DNA from: Candidatus Hydrogenedentota bacterium
GTDB lineage: Bacteria; Hydrogenedentota; Hydrogenedentia; Hydrogenedentales; SLHB01
NCBI GenBank assembly: GCA_022706165.1
Contig: JAKJDA010000011.1
Coordinates: 4,955 to 17,868 of the forward strand
Reading direction: 5' to 3'
Length of the DNA stretch: 12,914 nucleotides
Shown here: in pieces, positions 1 to 6,450 of the stretch
How positions within the stretch are numbered: the stretch's first letter is position 1
How the letters are laid out: each line of letters begins with the position of its first letter
The notes under the pieces: generated by a model
Told to the model about the DNA's origin: nothing
Databases searched by the model: none
Seen by the model: only the letters and a program-made list of their open reading frames with translations
Made by a program: the position numbers and the translations under genes

Positions 1-303
1 CTTGTGCGTAGAAAGCGGGCCGGACACATGGTGCGCGTAGGCCCACATGCTCAGGACCACCACGACCGGCGCGTCGTTCGGGATATTGCTCACGATCTCC
101 GCGCCCAGATGCTGACGCGTCAAAAAACCGTGGCCGCGCTTCTTGTCGAACTTCGGGAGAACCTCCGGCTCGTAGCCCAGCGATTTGAACACCGTCTTGA
201 CGGCCTTCAACGTTTCTTCCTGCTTCGGCCAACACGGCACGCACGCCGAGTCGCGAAAGTCGCCATTGTTGATGAGGTACACCTTCTTGTCTTTCTTGCT
301 CAT
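1..303 (-). CDS. L-fucose isomerase-like protein, N-terminal part (cut by window edge)
   Basis: The first 101 codons are present; the C-terminus lies outside the window. The protein starts MSKKDKKVYLINNGDFRDSA, then has CVPCWPKQEE (residues 21-30), a GHGF motif (57-60) and a hydrophobic strand followed by WAYAHHV (87-93). This matches what I recall of the N-terminal Rossmann-like domain of L-fucose/L-arabinose-isomerase-like proteins of environmental bacteria, in which a Trp-Pro-x-Gln segment and a KGHGF-like motif are typical. Such proteins are annotated as ketol-isomerase relatives, but the metal-binding Glu/Asp/His residues of true isomerases lie further on and cannot be checked here. ATG at 303-301 is chosen because an AGGA lies about 10 nt upstream (317-314). 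The gene is separated from the glycosyltransferase cluster by 146 bp containing a promoter-like sequence, so it may be transcribed on its own. Family assignment is from memory and moderately sure; enzymatic activity is not shown. Confidence 0.6.
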   Translation of the reverse strand, partial: MSKKDKKVYLINNGDFRDSACVPCWPKQEETLKAVKTVFKSLGYEPEVLPKFDKKRGHGFLTRQHLGAEIVSNIPNDAPVVVVLSMWAYAHHVSGPLSTHK

Positions 304-396
304 CTTCCGCTCGTCCTATTTGGTTATTGCCCGCCGCGGCTCGCCGGATGCAACCCGCGCCTCCGGCCAGCGCGTCTCTTCCCACAAAACGGCACT

Positions 397-425
397 AGTG
401 TACCACTCGCCGGGAAATCCAACAA
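397..425 (-). promoter_or_regulatory. Candidate sigma70-type promoter for the isomerase-like gene
   Basis: On the minus strand TTGTTG (425-420) is followed after exactly 17 nt by TACACT (402-397). This would start transcription near 390 and leave a leader of about 87 nt before the ATG at 303. The -35 box matches only the TTG core and the -10 box matches at 4 of 6 positions, so it is a reasonable but unproven call. It fits the 146-bp gap between this gene and the preceding one. Confidence 0.35.
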
Positions 426-449
426 GGAAAACCGCGCGCCCGGAAACCG

Positions 450-923
450 TCACGCCTTGCCGCCGCGCACGGGCAGACAGCGCACGGCCAGCCACATCCC
501 CGCATACGCAAAAAAACCCCACAATCGACAAAGCGCGAGCAAGAACGACACGGACGCCACTCCGCCGGCAAGCGGGAAACACTCTCCCGAAGCCGTCAGA
601 AATGCGCGCGCGCGCGCGCCGGACAATGCGGCCAACATCTTGAGCCGCGGACTGTCATAGAGCACGAAAAATCCGTCATACCGCGCAGCGCGCATGCCGC
701 GCACCAGCCGGAAACACGCCGCCCAATCGCGCGGCGAATAGACGGGGCATTCGGTTATCTCGACCCTGTCCGCCACGCCTCGGGCCGCATCGGCGGCGGG
801 ATGCCCCCGCGGCACGATCGCCGTGATGTGTGCCCCGGGATCTTGCGCACGCAAGGCCTCCAGCGCCCGCGTGAAGTGCGCGCCCGCGCTATAGAACACG
901 GCCATGCGTTTGCCGGGCGTCAT
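450..923 (-). CDS. Hypothetical protein with Rossmann-like N-terminus and C-terminal membrane segment
   Basis: A 157-residue protein that I do not recognise. The start MTPGKRMAVFYSAG is favoured because GGAGGA sits about 9 nt upstream of the ATG at 923 and because that ATG overlaps the TGA of the preceding glycosyltransferase (ATGA overlap), a sign of translational coupling. The N-terminal half alternates strand and helix: MAVFYSAG, AHITAIVPRG (31-40), then YDGFFVLYDSPRLKML (82-97), a layout like half of a GT-B fold nucleotide-binding domain. Residues about 119-150 form a long hydrophobic stretch (GGVASVSFLLALCRLWGFFA onward) that looks like a membrane helix or re-entrant hairpin, with a short basic tail (RGGKA). 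Its place at the end of the glycosyltransferase run suggests a membrane-associated accessory factor or a short glycosyltransferase relative. Function is unknown. A (GC)8 run lies inside the coding region. Confidence 0.65.
   Translation of the reverse strand: MTPGKRMAVFYSAGAHFTRALEALRAQDPGAHITAIVPRGHPAADAARGVADRVEITECPVYSPRDWAACFRLVRGMRAARYDGFFVLYDSPRLKMLAALSGARARAFLTASGECFPLAGGVASVSFLLALCRLWGFFAYAGMWLAVRCLPVRGGKA
604..619. repeat. (GC)8 dinucleotide run inside a coding region
   Basis: Sixteen bases of perfectly alternating G and C lie within the 157-residue hypothetical gene, encoding an Ala-Arg-Ala-Arg-Ala stretch (around residues 103-107). Such runs can adopt Z-DNA and are prone to slippage, and a 2-bp change would shift the frame before the hydrophobic segment. 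Confidence 0.9.
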
Positions 924-2149
924 GCGCGAAGTTCCTCCAGAATGGGGGGATAATATTGCGCCACGACCCGCCCCCAATCGTATTCCTCCGCCGCGATGCG
1001 CCGTCCCGCCGCTCCCATTTCCGCGCAAAGCGCCGGATTGTCCAGCAAGAGTTCCAGGCACTGCGCCAACGCGGCGGCGTTTCCGCGCTCAAACAAAAAT
1101 CCGGTCTGTCCGTGACGCACGATATGCTGCACGCCGCCGACGCGCGCCGCGCACGCCGGCTTGCCCGATGCCATCGCCTCGAGCGCCACGAGCCCAAACG
1201 GCTCCTCCCACAACGACGGAATCACGCAGATGTCCGCCTGTTGATAAAGCTCCCTCATTTGCCCGGGCGTGCGCCACCCCACCGCGCGATACCGTCCGTG
1301 CGATTGCGACAGGTCGGGGTGCGTCGCCCAGATTTCGAAATCGTCGCGATCTTGACCGAGGAATTCGCCCGCCTCGCGCAACAACCCCAAGCCCTTCATC
1401 GGGTCTTCGGCGCGTCCGCACATCAGCACGATTTTCTTGTTCGTTTTCGAAGACTCCGCGTTGGGCGGGTAAGCAAATTCACTGACCGTGACGCCGCCCG
1501 GCACGACGTGAACGCTCGGCACAAGCCCCGCGATTGGATCGCGCATGAGGTCGTTGCTCACCAAGGCGGTCCGGCAGCCGGCAAGCGCCTCACGTAACAC
1601 ACGGTGATACTCGGGCATGTACGCGCGCCCGGCGACAAACTCGTGCGTGGTCGGCTGAAAGCGCCATCGGCGTATCTGCGGCCCGTGATAGTGCAATGCG
1701 CATCGGCGACACGGGTTGGGCGTTTCGAGGTAGTTCAATGGACACGGCGCGCCGTTCAAGAACCGCATCATGTCGCGAATGCAGACGGCCTCGTACGCAT
1801 ACAGGCGGACTGCCAAAGGATAGCGCGCCAACGCCCGCAGCACATAGGGCTTCAGGTATGCGCCATTGCAGACAAATACTCCCTCTGGGCGATATGCATC
1901 CACCGCTTCACGCACGCGCGCGGCGACACATTCTCGCGTGAAGTCCCGCCGGGAAAATGGAATCGACGTGAAGGGAAATGGCAGTTCCTCAGAAATGCAG
2001 CCGCGATCGCCGGAGCGCTCGATGCGCGGAACAAACAGGTGAACGTCATGCCCCGCCTCGCGCAACAGCCGCGCGACATGGTACACATCCACCTCGCCAC
2101 CGCCTCGTGGAGGCCAGGAAAAGAAGAGGTCTACAAAGGCTAGTCGCAT
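920..2149 (-). CDS. Family 4 (group 1) glycosyltransferase
   Basis: A 409-residue GT-B fold, retaining-type glycosyltransferase that would move a sugar from an activated donor onto a lipid-linked or surface glycan acceptor at the cytoplasmic membrane face. The N-terminal domain opens with MRLAFVDLFFSWPPRGGGEV, the usual beta-strand plus Gly-rich acceptor loop. The C-terminal domain shows VLMCGRAEDPMKGLGLL (241-257), AVGWRTPGQMRELYQQADIC (289-308) and PSLWEEPFGLVALEAMASGK (311-330), which contains the GT4 E-x7-E pair (E316, E324). Length is usual for the family. Unusual is a Cys cluster in the N-terminal domain, C136-x10-C147-x2-C150 followed by H153 and H155, which could bind a metal or form disulfides. 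ATG at 2149 is chosen because the family-typical N-terminus starts there; the frame stays open upstream but that part is not protein-like, and the Shine-Dalgarno is weak. It follows the palindromic element by 26 bp and overlaps the next gene by 4 bp (ATGA). Confidence 0.9.
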   Translation of the reverse strand: MRLAFVDLFFSWPPRGGGEVDVYHVARLLREAGHDVHLFVPRIERSGDRGCISEELPFPFTSIPFSRRDFTRECVAARVREAVDAYRPEGVFVCNGAYLKPYVLRALARYPLAVRLYAYEAVCIRDMMRFLNGAPCPLNYLETPNPCRRCALHYHGPQIRRWRFQPTTHEFVAGRAYMPEYHRVLREALAGCRTALVSNDLMRDPIAGLVPSVHVVPGGVTVSEFAYPPNAESSKTNKKIVLMCGRAEDPMKGLGLLREAGEFLGQDRDDFEIWATHPDLSQSHGRYRAVGWRTPGQMRELYQQADICVIPSLWEEPFGLVALEAMASGKPACAARVGGVQHIVRHGQTGFLFERGNAAALAQCLELLLDNPALCAEMGAAGRRIAAEEYDWGRVVAQYYPPILEELRA

Positions 2150-2175
2150 TGGTTTCGCTCGTTTTTGACCGGATG

Positions 2176-2323
2176 CTGGGGAACCCCTTCTTGGAAGAAG
2201 GGGTTCCCCAGACCCCTCCCCAAGAACTTTTGATGGCGCTGCGCGCATAGCTATGCGCAGCACTGAAAAGTTTTTGGAAGGGGGTCCGGGGGAAACCTTT
2301 TTTCTTAAAAAGGTTTCCCCCCT
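2176..2323. repeat. Nested palindromic element: two perfect hairpins flanking a central inverted repeat
   Basis: Three symmetric units sit together. The first is a perfect 17-bp hairpin with a 2-nt loop (arms 2176-2192 and 2195-2211; arm CTGGGGAACCCCTTCTT). The second is a central inverted repeat around GCATAG/CTATGC (2245-2256), whose imperfect arms extend outward to about 2204 and 2295 and pair AACTTTT with AAAAGTT and GACCCC with GGGGTC. The third is a perfect 15-bp hairpin with a 4-nt loop (arms 2288-2302 and 2307-2321; arm GGGGGAAACCTTTTT). The whole segment is therefore one imperfect palindrome that could fold as a cloverleaf. It lies between the stop of the fusion gene (2332) and the GT4 start (2149). 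No T-tract follows the last hairpin on the minus strand, so it is not a textbook terminator; it looks like a dispersed palindromic (REP/MITE-like) repeat, which may modulate transcription or mRNA stability within the operon. Confidence 0.85.
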
Positions 2324-2331
2324 GTCTTCCA

Positions 2332-4749
2332 TCAAAAATGCTTCAATGTCCCATACCACCGGCTGCCGCCGTGGTCGAGGTGCAGGGCAATGACGCCGTC
2401 GAGGCGTTTTTCGAGGCCGAATTCGCGGCGGATATCGACGGCGAAGTCCATGTCCGCTGTTTCGAAATGTTCGAACTCGTTGTACTTGACCTTCTCGAAA
2501 CATGACCGGCGCACGGCTTGGCAAAAACCGATAGGAATGCCCTTGGCTTCGCGTTGGCGATATTCGCCCGGCGTTTGGAGCAGTTCGTCCCAGTGGTCCC
2601 ACGGGTCGATTTCGCCGAGGAGAATGCGCGCCGTGACCTCGCGTTCGAGGAGTTTGCGTCCGTCCGTCGCGATGAAATGCGTGTCCGGTCCCGCTTGATC
2701 GACCAACGCCAGAAACTGCGGCGGCAGCATCGTGTCGGCGTCGAGCAGGATAACCCATTCGCCCGAGGCCATCGCGCAGGCCTCGTTGATCATGTAGCCT
2801 TTCGAATGGGTGCGTTCCTGCGGGAACGGAGCCCGCAACAGCCGCACCTCGGGGAACGTCCAGTGAATCGAGTCGAGCAAATCGTCCGTGCCGTCGAGTC
2901 CGGGCACGTAGCCGATGACGATTTCGATTTGCGACAGGTCGACGCCACGTTGATGAACGATGCTGCGCAGCATGGCCTGCAACCGCCGTGCATACCGCGT
3001 GCATACCGTCACGAAGGAGAACTTGATGCGCTCCACATCCTTTGCGGACGCCCCGTCGCCTTCCCACACGCGCACGGCTTGCGTCACGATGTTGCCGTCG
3101 ATGTTCCACAACGCGATGCGCGGCTCGACAAGCCCGCCAATGCGCAACGGCGTGTAGTACGCGCCCTCGAACTCCATCGGCCTCACGGCCTTGCCATCGC
3201 GCAGCAGCACGTGGTTGCCGTCCGCGTCGACGTGCAATGTGATCTCGTGCCGGAACGCCTCCATCGGACACAACAACCGCGCGTGGCGCCCGACGCTGTA
3301 CCCGACGTACTCGGCGATGCCGCCCGCGACCATGAACGACAGCGTGAACGGCGGCTGAAACTGCCCCAAACTCGTGCTGCGTTTCTCGCTGTTGTTGACG
3401 CTGAACCAGCGCACGCCGCCTTCCATCGGATCATAGTAAGTTTTGTCGACGCCATAGTCCGCCGAAGTCAGCAAACGGGTCGAGGGACGATTGACGAGCA
3501 GTAGGTTGGCCTCGTGCGCGAGCGCCATCATGCCCTCGCGCATCGTGTAGCGGACCTGATCGATGGCGTCGAAATATTTATGCTGTCGCACCGAAAAATG
3601 CAGCGGCGACGCGACAAGGTCCTCTCCTTTTTGCGCGGCGACCGCGACGCCGGGAGCGGCCTTGCGAAATTCGGGCGTTCGGCGATCGCAGATGCGCCGC
3701 AGGTAGCACGTCGAACACACAGGGCCGCAGAGTTCGGCTTCGGCCTCGCGCAGCCGTTGCATCTCGCGCTCCAGCGCTTCGACCGTTTCCTCGACGGCCT
3801 TCGGCGCCGAACGGAAGAACCGGAGGTGCCGCGTCAGTTTTCGCCACGCCGCCATGCGCGCATTCTTCCACGGGCTCCACAACAGCCACGGCAACAGGCG
3901 TTCGTCGATGAGGTCCACTTGAACGGTATGACGTCGCAACAACGCCAAAATGATCTTGCCGCAGATAATCGGGCCTTTTTTATAAAGAATCTTGGCGAGC
4001 TCGTAATTCTCGCGCTGGTAGTGTTGGTGATCGAGGAAGAACTGGCGGCTGTTGACGACGTTCGGCCAGAGCGCCTTGTCGATGGCGCAGAACGGCGCGC
4101 CGATGACGTTGACCTCGATGCCGTTTTTTTCGAGCGCGGGCGCCATTTCCGCAAGTTTCGCCAGATGCCCCGCGGCGGTCTTGCCGCGTTGCGTTGATGG
4201 TTGAAACGGATCGCGCACGACGAAGTTCACGGCCGCAACGTCCGCCTTCCGGAGACGTTCCGCAAAGCCATCGCCGGAAGGGTCCGGGATGGCGGCCACG
4301 GGCAACTGCAGCCGCACGCGCAACCCGGCATTATGCGCGGCGGCAAGCCATTCGTCGACAAATGGCGCGTCGTCCGACGCGGGACATAGCATGACGTCGA
4401 GCAGGTCCAGGCCGGTCAGGGCGCGGGCGTTTTCCGGCGGAATCGAACAATCGGTGCGCAGTGAAACGCGGATATCGAAAGCGCGCGCGTATTCGATTAA
4501 TTCGCCGAAGCCGTTGGTCTGCGCCGTCGGCGCGAGTAGATCGGCTTTTTTTATCTTGTGCGCAACGCTGGCAAGGTGGATCCATCGCTTCAGGTCGATC
4601 ATCGCGTAGGGCCTGCCTTGCGCATTCAAGACAGGGATCAACCCGCGCAACGGAGGAATGCGTTGTTCGGCATACGATTGGGTCATGGCGTCATGCGCGC
4701 CGCGATCGCCGGCGTTCCTCGGCGCGTCCGCCCCATTTACATCGCCCAC
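2332..4749 (-). CDS. Multidomain protein: radical-SAM-like barrel without catalytic cysteines + SPASM-like cluster + family 2 glycosyltransferase
   Basis: An 805-residue protein (GTG start at 4749) with several parts. Residues about 32-260 look like a radical SAM barrel paralogous to the upstream gene (AVNFVVRDPF at 173-182; NGIEVNVIGAPFC at 209-221) but have no N-terminal CX3CX2C. A charged, probably coiled helix (317-340) leads to C341-x3-C345-x2-C348-x5-C354, which lines up with the SPASM auxiliary cluster of the neighbour. Residues about 445-570 are beta-rich (HEITLHVDADGNHVLLRDGK, then LRIGG) and recall LamG/ConA-like domains. Residues about 575-805 are a GT-A family 2 glycosyltransferase: GEWVILLDADTMLP with D670-x-D672, then GFCQAV and ETADMDF (763-769) as the catalytic acidic motif. 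GTG 4749 overlaps the previous gene by 13 bp and has GGAAG about 7 nt upstream; the alternative is ATG 4686 (MTQSYAEQR), with a weaker ribosome site. It is likely a glycosyltransferase whose N-terminal part is a structural or scaffolding pseudoenzyme. Acceptor unknown. Confidence 0.8.
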   Translation of the reverse strand: MGDVNGADAPRNAGDRGAHDAMTQSYAEQRIPPLRGLIPVLNAQGRPYAMIDLKRWIHLASVAHKIKKADLLAPTAQTNGFGELIEYARAFDIRVSLRTDCSIPPENARALTGLDLLDVMLCPASDDAPFVDEWLAAAHNAGLRVRLQLPVAAIPDPSGDGFAERLRKADVAAVNFVVRDPFQPSTQRGKTAAGHLAKLAEMAPALEKNGIEVNVIGAPFCAIDKALWPNVVNSRQFFLDHQHYQRENYELAKILYKKGPIICGKIILALLRRHTVQVDLIDERLLPWLLWSPWKNARMAAWRKLTRHLRFFRSAPKAVEETVEALEREMQRLREAEAELCGPVCSTCYLRRICDRRTPEFRKAAPGVAVAAQKGEDLVASPLHFSVRQHKYFDAIDQVRYTMREGMMALAHEANLLLVNRPSTRLLTSADYGVDKTYYDPMEGGVRWFSVNNSEKRSTSLGQFQPPFTLSFMVAGGIAEYVGYSVGRHARLLCPMEAFRHEITLHVDADGNHVLLRDGKAVRPMEFEGAYYTPLRIGGLVEPRIALWNIDGNIVTQAVRVWEGDGASAKDVERIKFSFVTVCTRYARRLQAMLRSIVHQRGVDLSQIEIVIGYVPGLDGTDDLLDSIHWTFPEVRLLRAPFPQERTHSKGYMINEACAMASGEWVILLDADTMLPPQFLALVDQAGPDTHFIATDGRKLLEREVTARILLGEIDPWDHWDELLQTPGEYRQREAKGIPIGFCQAVRRSCFEKVKYNEFEHFETADMDFAVDIRREFGLEKRLDGVIALHLDHGGSRWYGTLKHF

Positions 4750-6002
4750 TCTTTGTCTTCCGGCTCGACCACTTTCACCTGGTCTTTGATGAAATAAAGC
4801 GGGTCGTCAATCGGGCGCAGATCGGTGGCCGGTTTCGCCTCGGCGGTGCCGAAGAGATCGGCATAGTCGCCATGGAACCCGTCGCAGATGTTCTTCAGTG
4901 CGCATCGGTTGCAGCCATCGTGGTACCGGTAGCCGCAGTCCACCGAGGCGCGGAGTTTGGCTTCCTCGCGATACAATACATCGCGTCCGCGCACCGCCGA
5001 TTCGACGCGCGCCAGCACGTGCTGCACGCCATACTTGATGCGGCCCTTCACGGGACTTTGCTCGAAGGCATCGCGCCGCTGGAACGCATCGCTGCGATAC
5101 AACCCGCTCGCCCCATACCCCAAGCGATACGTCGCGTTCAGGCTGCTGTCGCGCATGCGCTGCGGATACATCATCGTCCACATCCAGCTTTCATAGTCCC
5201 ATTCATGCGTGTCATACGGAAGCTGCTGGAAGTTGTAGAAATTCTTGCGGTGCCGCGGTTCGGCCATGCACAACGGCACGTAGCGGACGTTCGCTTCGAT
5301 GCCCGCTTCTTCGAGCATGTCGAGGGTTTCGGTTAACGGCCCGCGCAAGTCCGAATACCTCGGCACGTTCTCGTGCGTGCGGATGCCCGCCTTCTGGTCT
5401 TCAAAGGGGTTGAACGCGATGTAGTTCACGGCGAGCGCGCCGTATTCGATGGACTTGCGCGCAATCTCCGGGATCAACGGCACGACCGGTTTCGACATCG
5501 TGCAGTTGATACGGCGCGGAATGCCCAGCCGCACCATGCCTTCGAGGGCCTTGGTGATGCAGCCATACGCGCCCGGCGCGCCCACGACCTGATCGTGCAC
5601 TTTCCCGATGCCGTGCAGGCTGACCAAAAAATCGCGCAGCCTGTGGTCGCGGTACTGTTCGAGCTTGCCCTCCTGCGACAGCGCGATCCCGTTCGTGATC
5701 AACGTCGGGTACAGGCCGATGTCGTGGCAATACTGGCACAGGTCGAGAATCTCGCGGTAGATGGTCGGCTCGCCGCCCTGAATGTCGATCGCGTTGTTAT
5801 GGTAGAAATCAACCAACGTCTTGCAGATTTGTTTCGCCTTGTCGAACGACATGAAGGCGTGCTCGGGATGGCTCTCGTTCGAGATTTTGTTGAGGAAATA
5901 GCAAAAGTAGCAACGCTGGTTGCACGTCTGGCCCCGCCGCGTCAGCACGCGCTTCTTGGTCTTCAACACTTCCCCCGCTGACCCGGTAATCGTCGCCGTC
6001 AC
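4737..6002 (-). CDS. Radical SAM enzyme with C-terminal SPASM-like cluster
   Basis: A 421-residue radical SAM protein predicted to cleave S-adenosylmethionine reductively at a 4Fe-4S cluster. The cluster motif is C27-x3-C31-x2-C34 (CNQRCYFC), followed by the GGEP motif (76-79) that contacts the SAM amino group, an LITNG strand (101-105) and a barrel ending near AVNYIAFNPF (191-200). The C-terminus has C356-x7-C364-x2-C367-x5-C373, a SPASM/twitch-type auxiliary cluster, as found in enzymes acting on peptides or sugars. The substrate is unknown; leading a run of glycosyltransferases suggests a sugar or glycan intermediate, though peptide or protein modification cannot be excluded. The start is a GTG at 6002 with AGGGA about 10 nt upstream; nearer ATGs are out of frame and blocked by a stop. 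It is the first gene of the minus-strand run and overlaps the fusion gene if that gene uses its GTG. The catalytic cysteines are all present, so it is likely active. Confidence 0.88.
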   Translation of the reverse strand: MTATITGSAGEVLKTKKRVLTRRGQTCNQRCYFCYFLNKISNESHPEHAFMSFDKAKQICKTLVDFYHNNAIDIQGGEPTIYREILDLCQYCHDIGLYPTLITNGIALSQEGKLEQYRDHRLRDFLVSLHGIGKVHDQVVGAPGAYGCITKALEGMVRLGIPRRINCTMSKPVVPLIPEIARKSIEYGALAVNYIAFNPFEDQKAGIRTHENVPRYSDLRGPLTETLDMLEEAGIEANVRYVPLCMAEPRHRKNFYNFQQLPYDTHEWDYESWMWTMMYPQRMRDSSLNATYRLGYGASGLYRSDAFQRRDAFEQSPVKGRIKYGVQHVLARVESAVRGRDVLYREEAKLRASVDCGYRYHDGCNRCALKNICDGFHGDYADLFGTAEAKPATDLRPIDDPLYFIKDQVKVVEPEDKEWAM

Positions 6003-6111
6003 TGCTGCATCATCCCTTTATGTTGCCCCGCCCCCCCTCCAGGGGACGAGCCTCTCGCGCGCCGACTTCTCCCGCGACAAGCGCCGCAGCCTCACGACGA
6101 CTCGCACCGTT

Positions 6112-6140
6112 AGGGTATGCGACTCCCCGGGAATAGTCAA
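6112..6140 (-). promoter_or_regulatory. Candidate promoter for the radical SAM/glycosyltransferase operon
   Basis: On the minus strand TTGACT (6140-6135) is followed after 17 nt by TACCCT (6117-6112). The -35 box is good and occurs twice in overlap as TTGACTTGACT; the -10 box keeps only the TA...T core. It would give a leader of roughly 100 nt before the GTG at 6002. Moderately supported by position and spacing only. Confidence 0.35.
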
Positions 6141-6318
6141 GTCAACGACCAAATCCAAGTGTCGCACTCATGCACTGTGCTGCCTTGACGAACACGCCCG
6201 GCACGGAGACCGGGCGCTACACGGACAAAGAGATGAACGAGACGGCAAGTCGGCGCCCCAAAAGGGACACGAAAGCTCGGACGAATCGAAATGTGAGTGT
6301 AGAGCCCTAGCAGGAGGC

Positions 6319-6347
6319 TTGACAGGATTTGACGACCGGGGCATAAT
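6319..6347 (+). promoter_or_regulatory. Sigma70-type promoter for the plus-strand orphan gene
   Basis: TTGACA (6319-6324), a perfect -35 consensus, is followed by exactly 17 nt and CATAAT (6342-6347), 5 of 6 matches to the -10 consensus. Transcription would start near 6354, giving a leader of about 97 nt. This is the best promoter in the window and supports the reality of the gene at 6451. Confidence 0.65.
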
Positions 6348-6394
6348 TCATATGGGAATAGTGAGCATTTCGCGTTTCTTTGGAACATGAGACG

Positions 6395-6425
6395 CCGCAC
6401 GCGAAGGGCGAATCGGCGCGTGCGG
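6395..6425 (+). promoter_or_regulatory. Leader hairpin upstream of the orphan gene
   Basis: CCGCACGCG (6395-6403) and CGCGTGCGG (6417-6425) form a perfect 9-bp GC-rich stem with a 13-nt loop. It lies between the predicted transcription start and the ribosome site (GAAAGGA, 6434-6440). It could stabilise the mRNA or tune translation; no known riboswitch class is recognised. Confidence 0.5.
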
Positions 6426-6450
6426 GAAGGCCCGAAAGGACGGCGGCGCG

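Larger units (their letters stand above)
6003..6450. other. Divergent intergenic region (448 bp)
   Basis: No convincing protein gene lies here. It separates the minus-strand radical SAM gene from the plus-strand orphan gene. It holds a candidate minus-strand promoter (6112-6140), a short hairpin (arms CGCCCGG 6195-6201 and CCGGGCG 6210-6216, loop 8 nt), a strong plus-strand promoter (6319-6347) and a leader hairpin (6395-6425). The stretch 6141-6194 and most of 6217-6318 show nothing I can name. Confidence 0.7.

Noticed and set aside
2288..2321. Intrinsic terminator after the fusion gene
   Set aside because: The stem is strong, but no T-run follows on the minus strand and the symmetry continues into a larger palindrome.
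920..3271. A 783-codon frame containing the GT4 gene with a 370-residue N-terminal extension
   Set aside because: The extension overlaps the fusion gene on the same strand in another frame, crosses the palindromic element and has Arg/His-rich, non-domain-like composition; the protein-like part begins at ATG 2149.
3689..3729. CX3CX2C-like string (C341-C345-C348) of the fusion protein read as a radical SAM catalytic motif
   Set aside because: It lies after the barrel, aligns with the SPASM-type CX2CX5C of the upstream enzyme and ends in a matching fourth cysteine; a catalytic cluster would be near the N-terminus.
6233..6310. 25-residue open frame in the intergenic region
   Set aside because: No ribosome site, very basic composition and no relation to the promoter at 6319, which is downstream of it.
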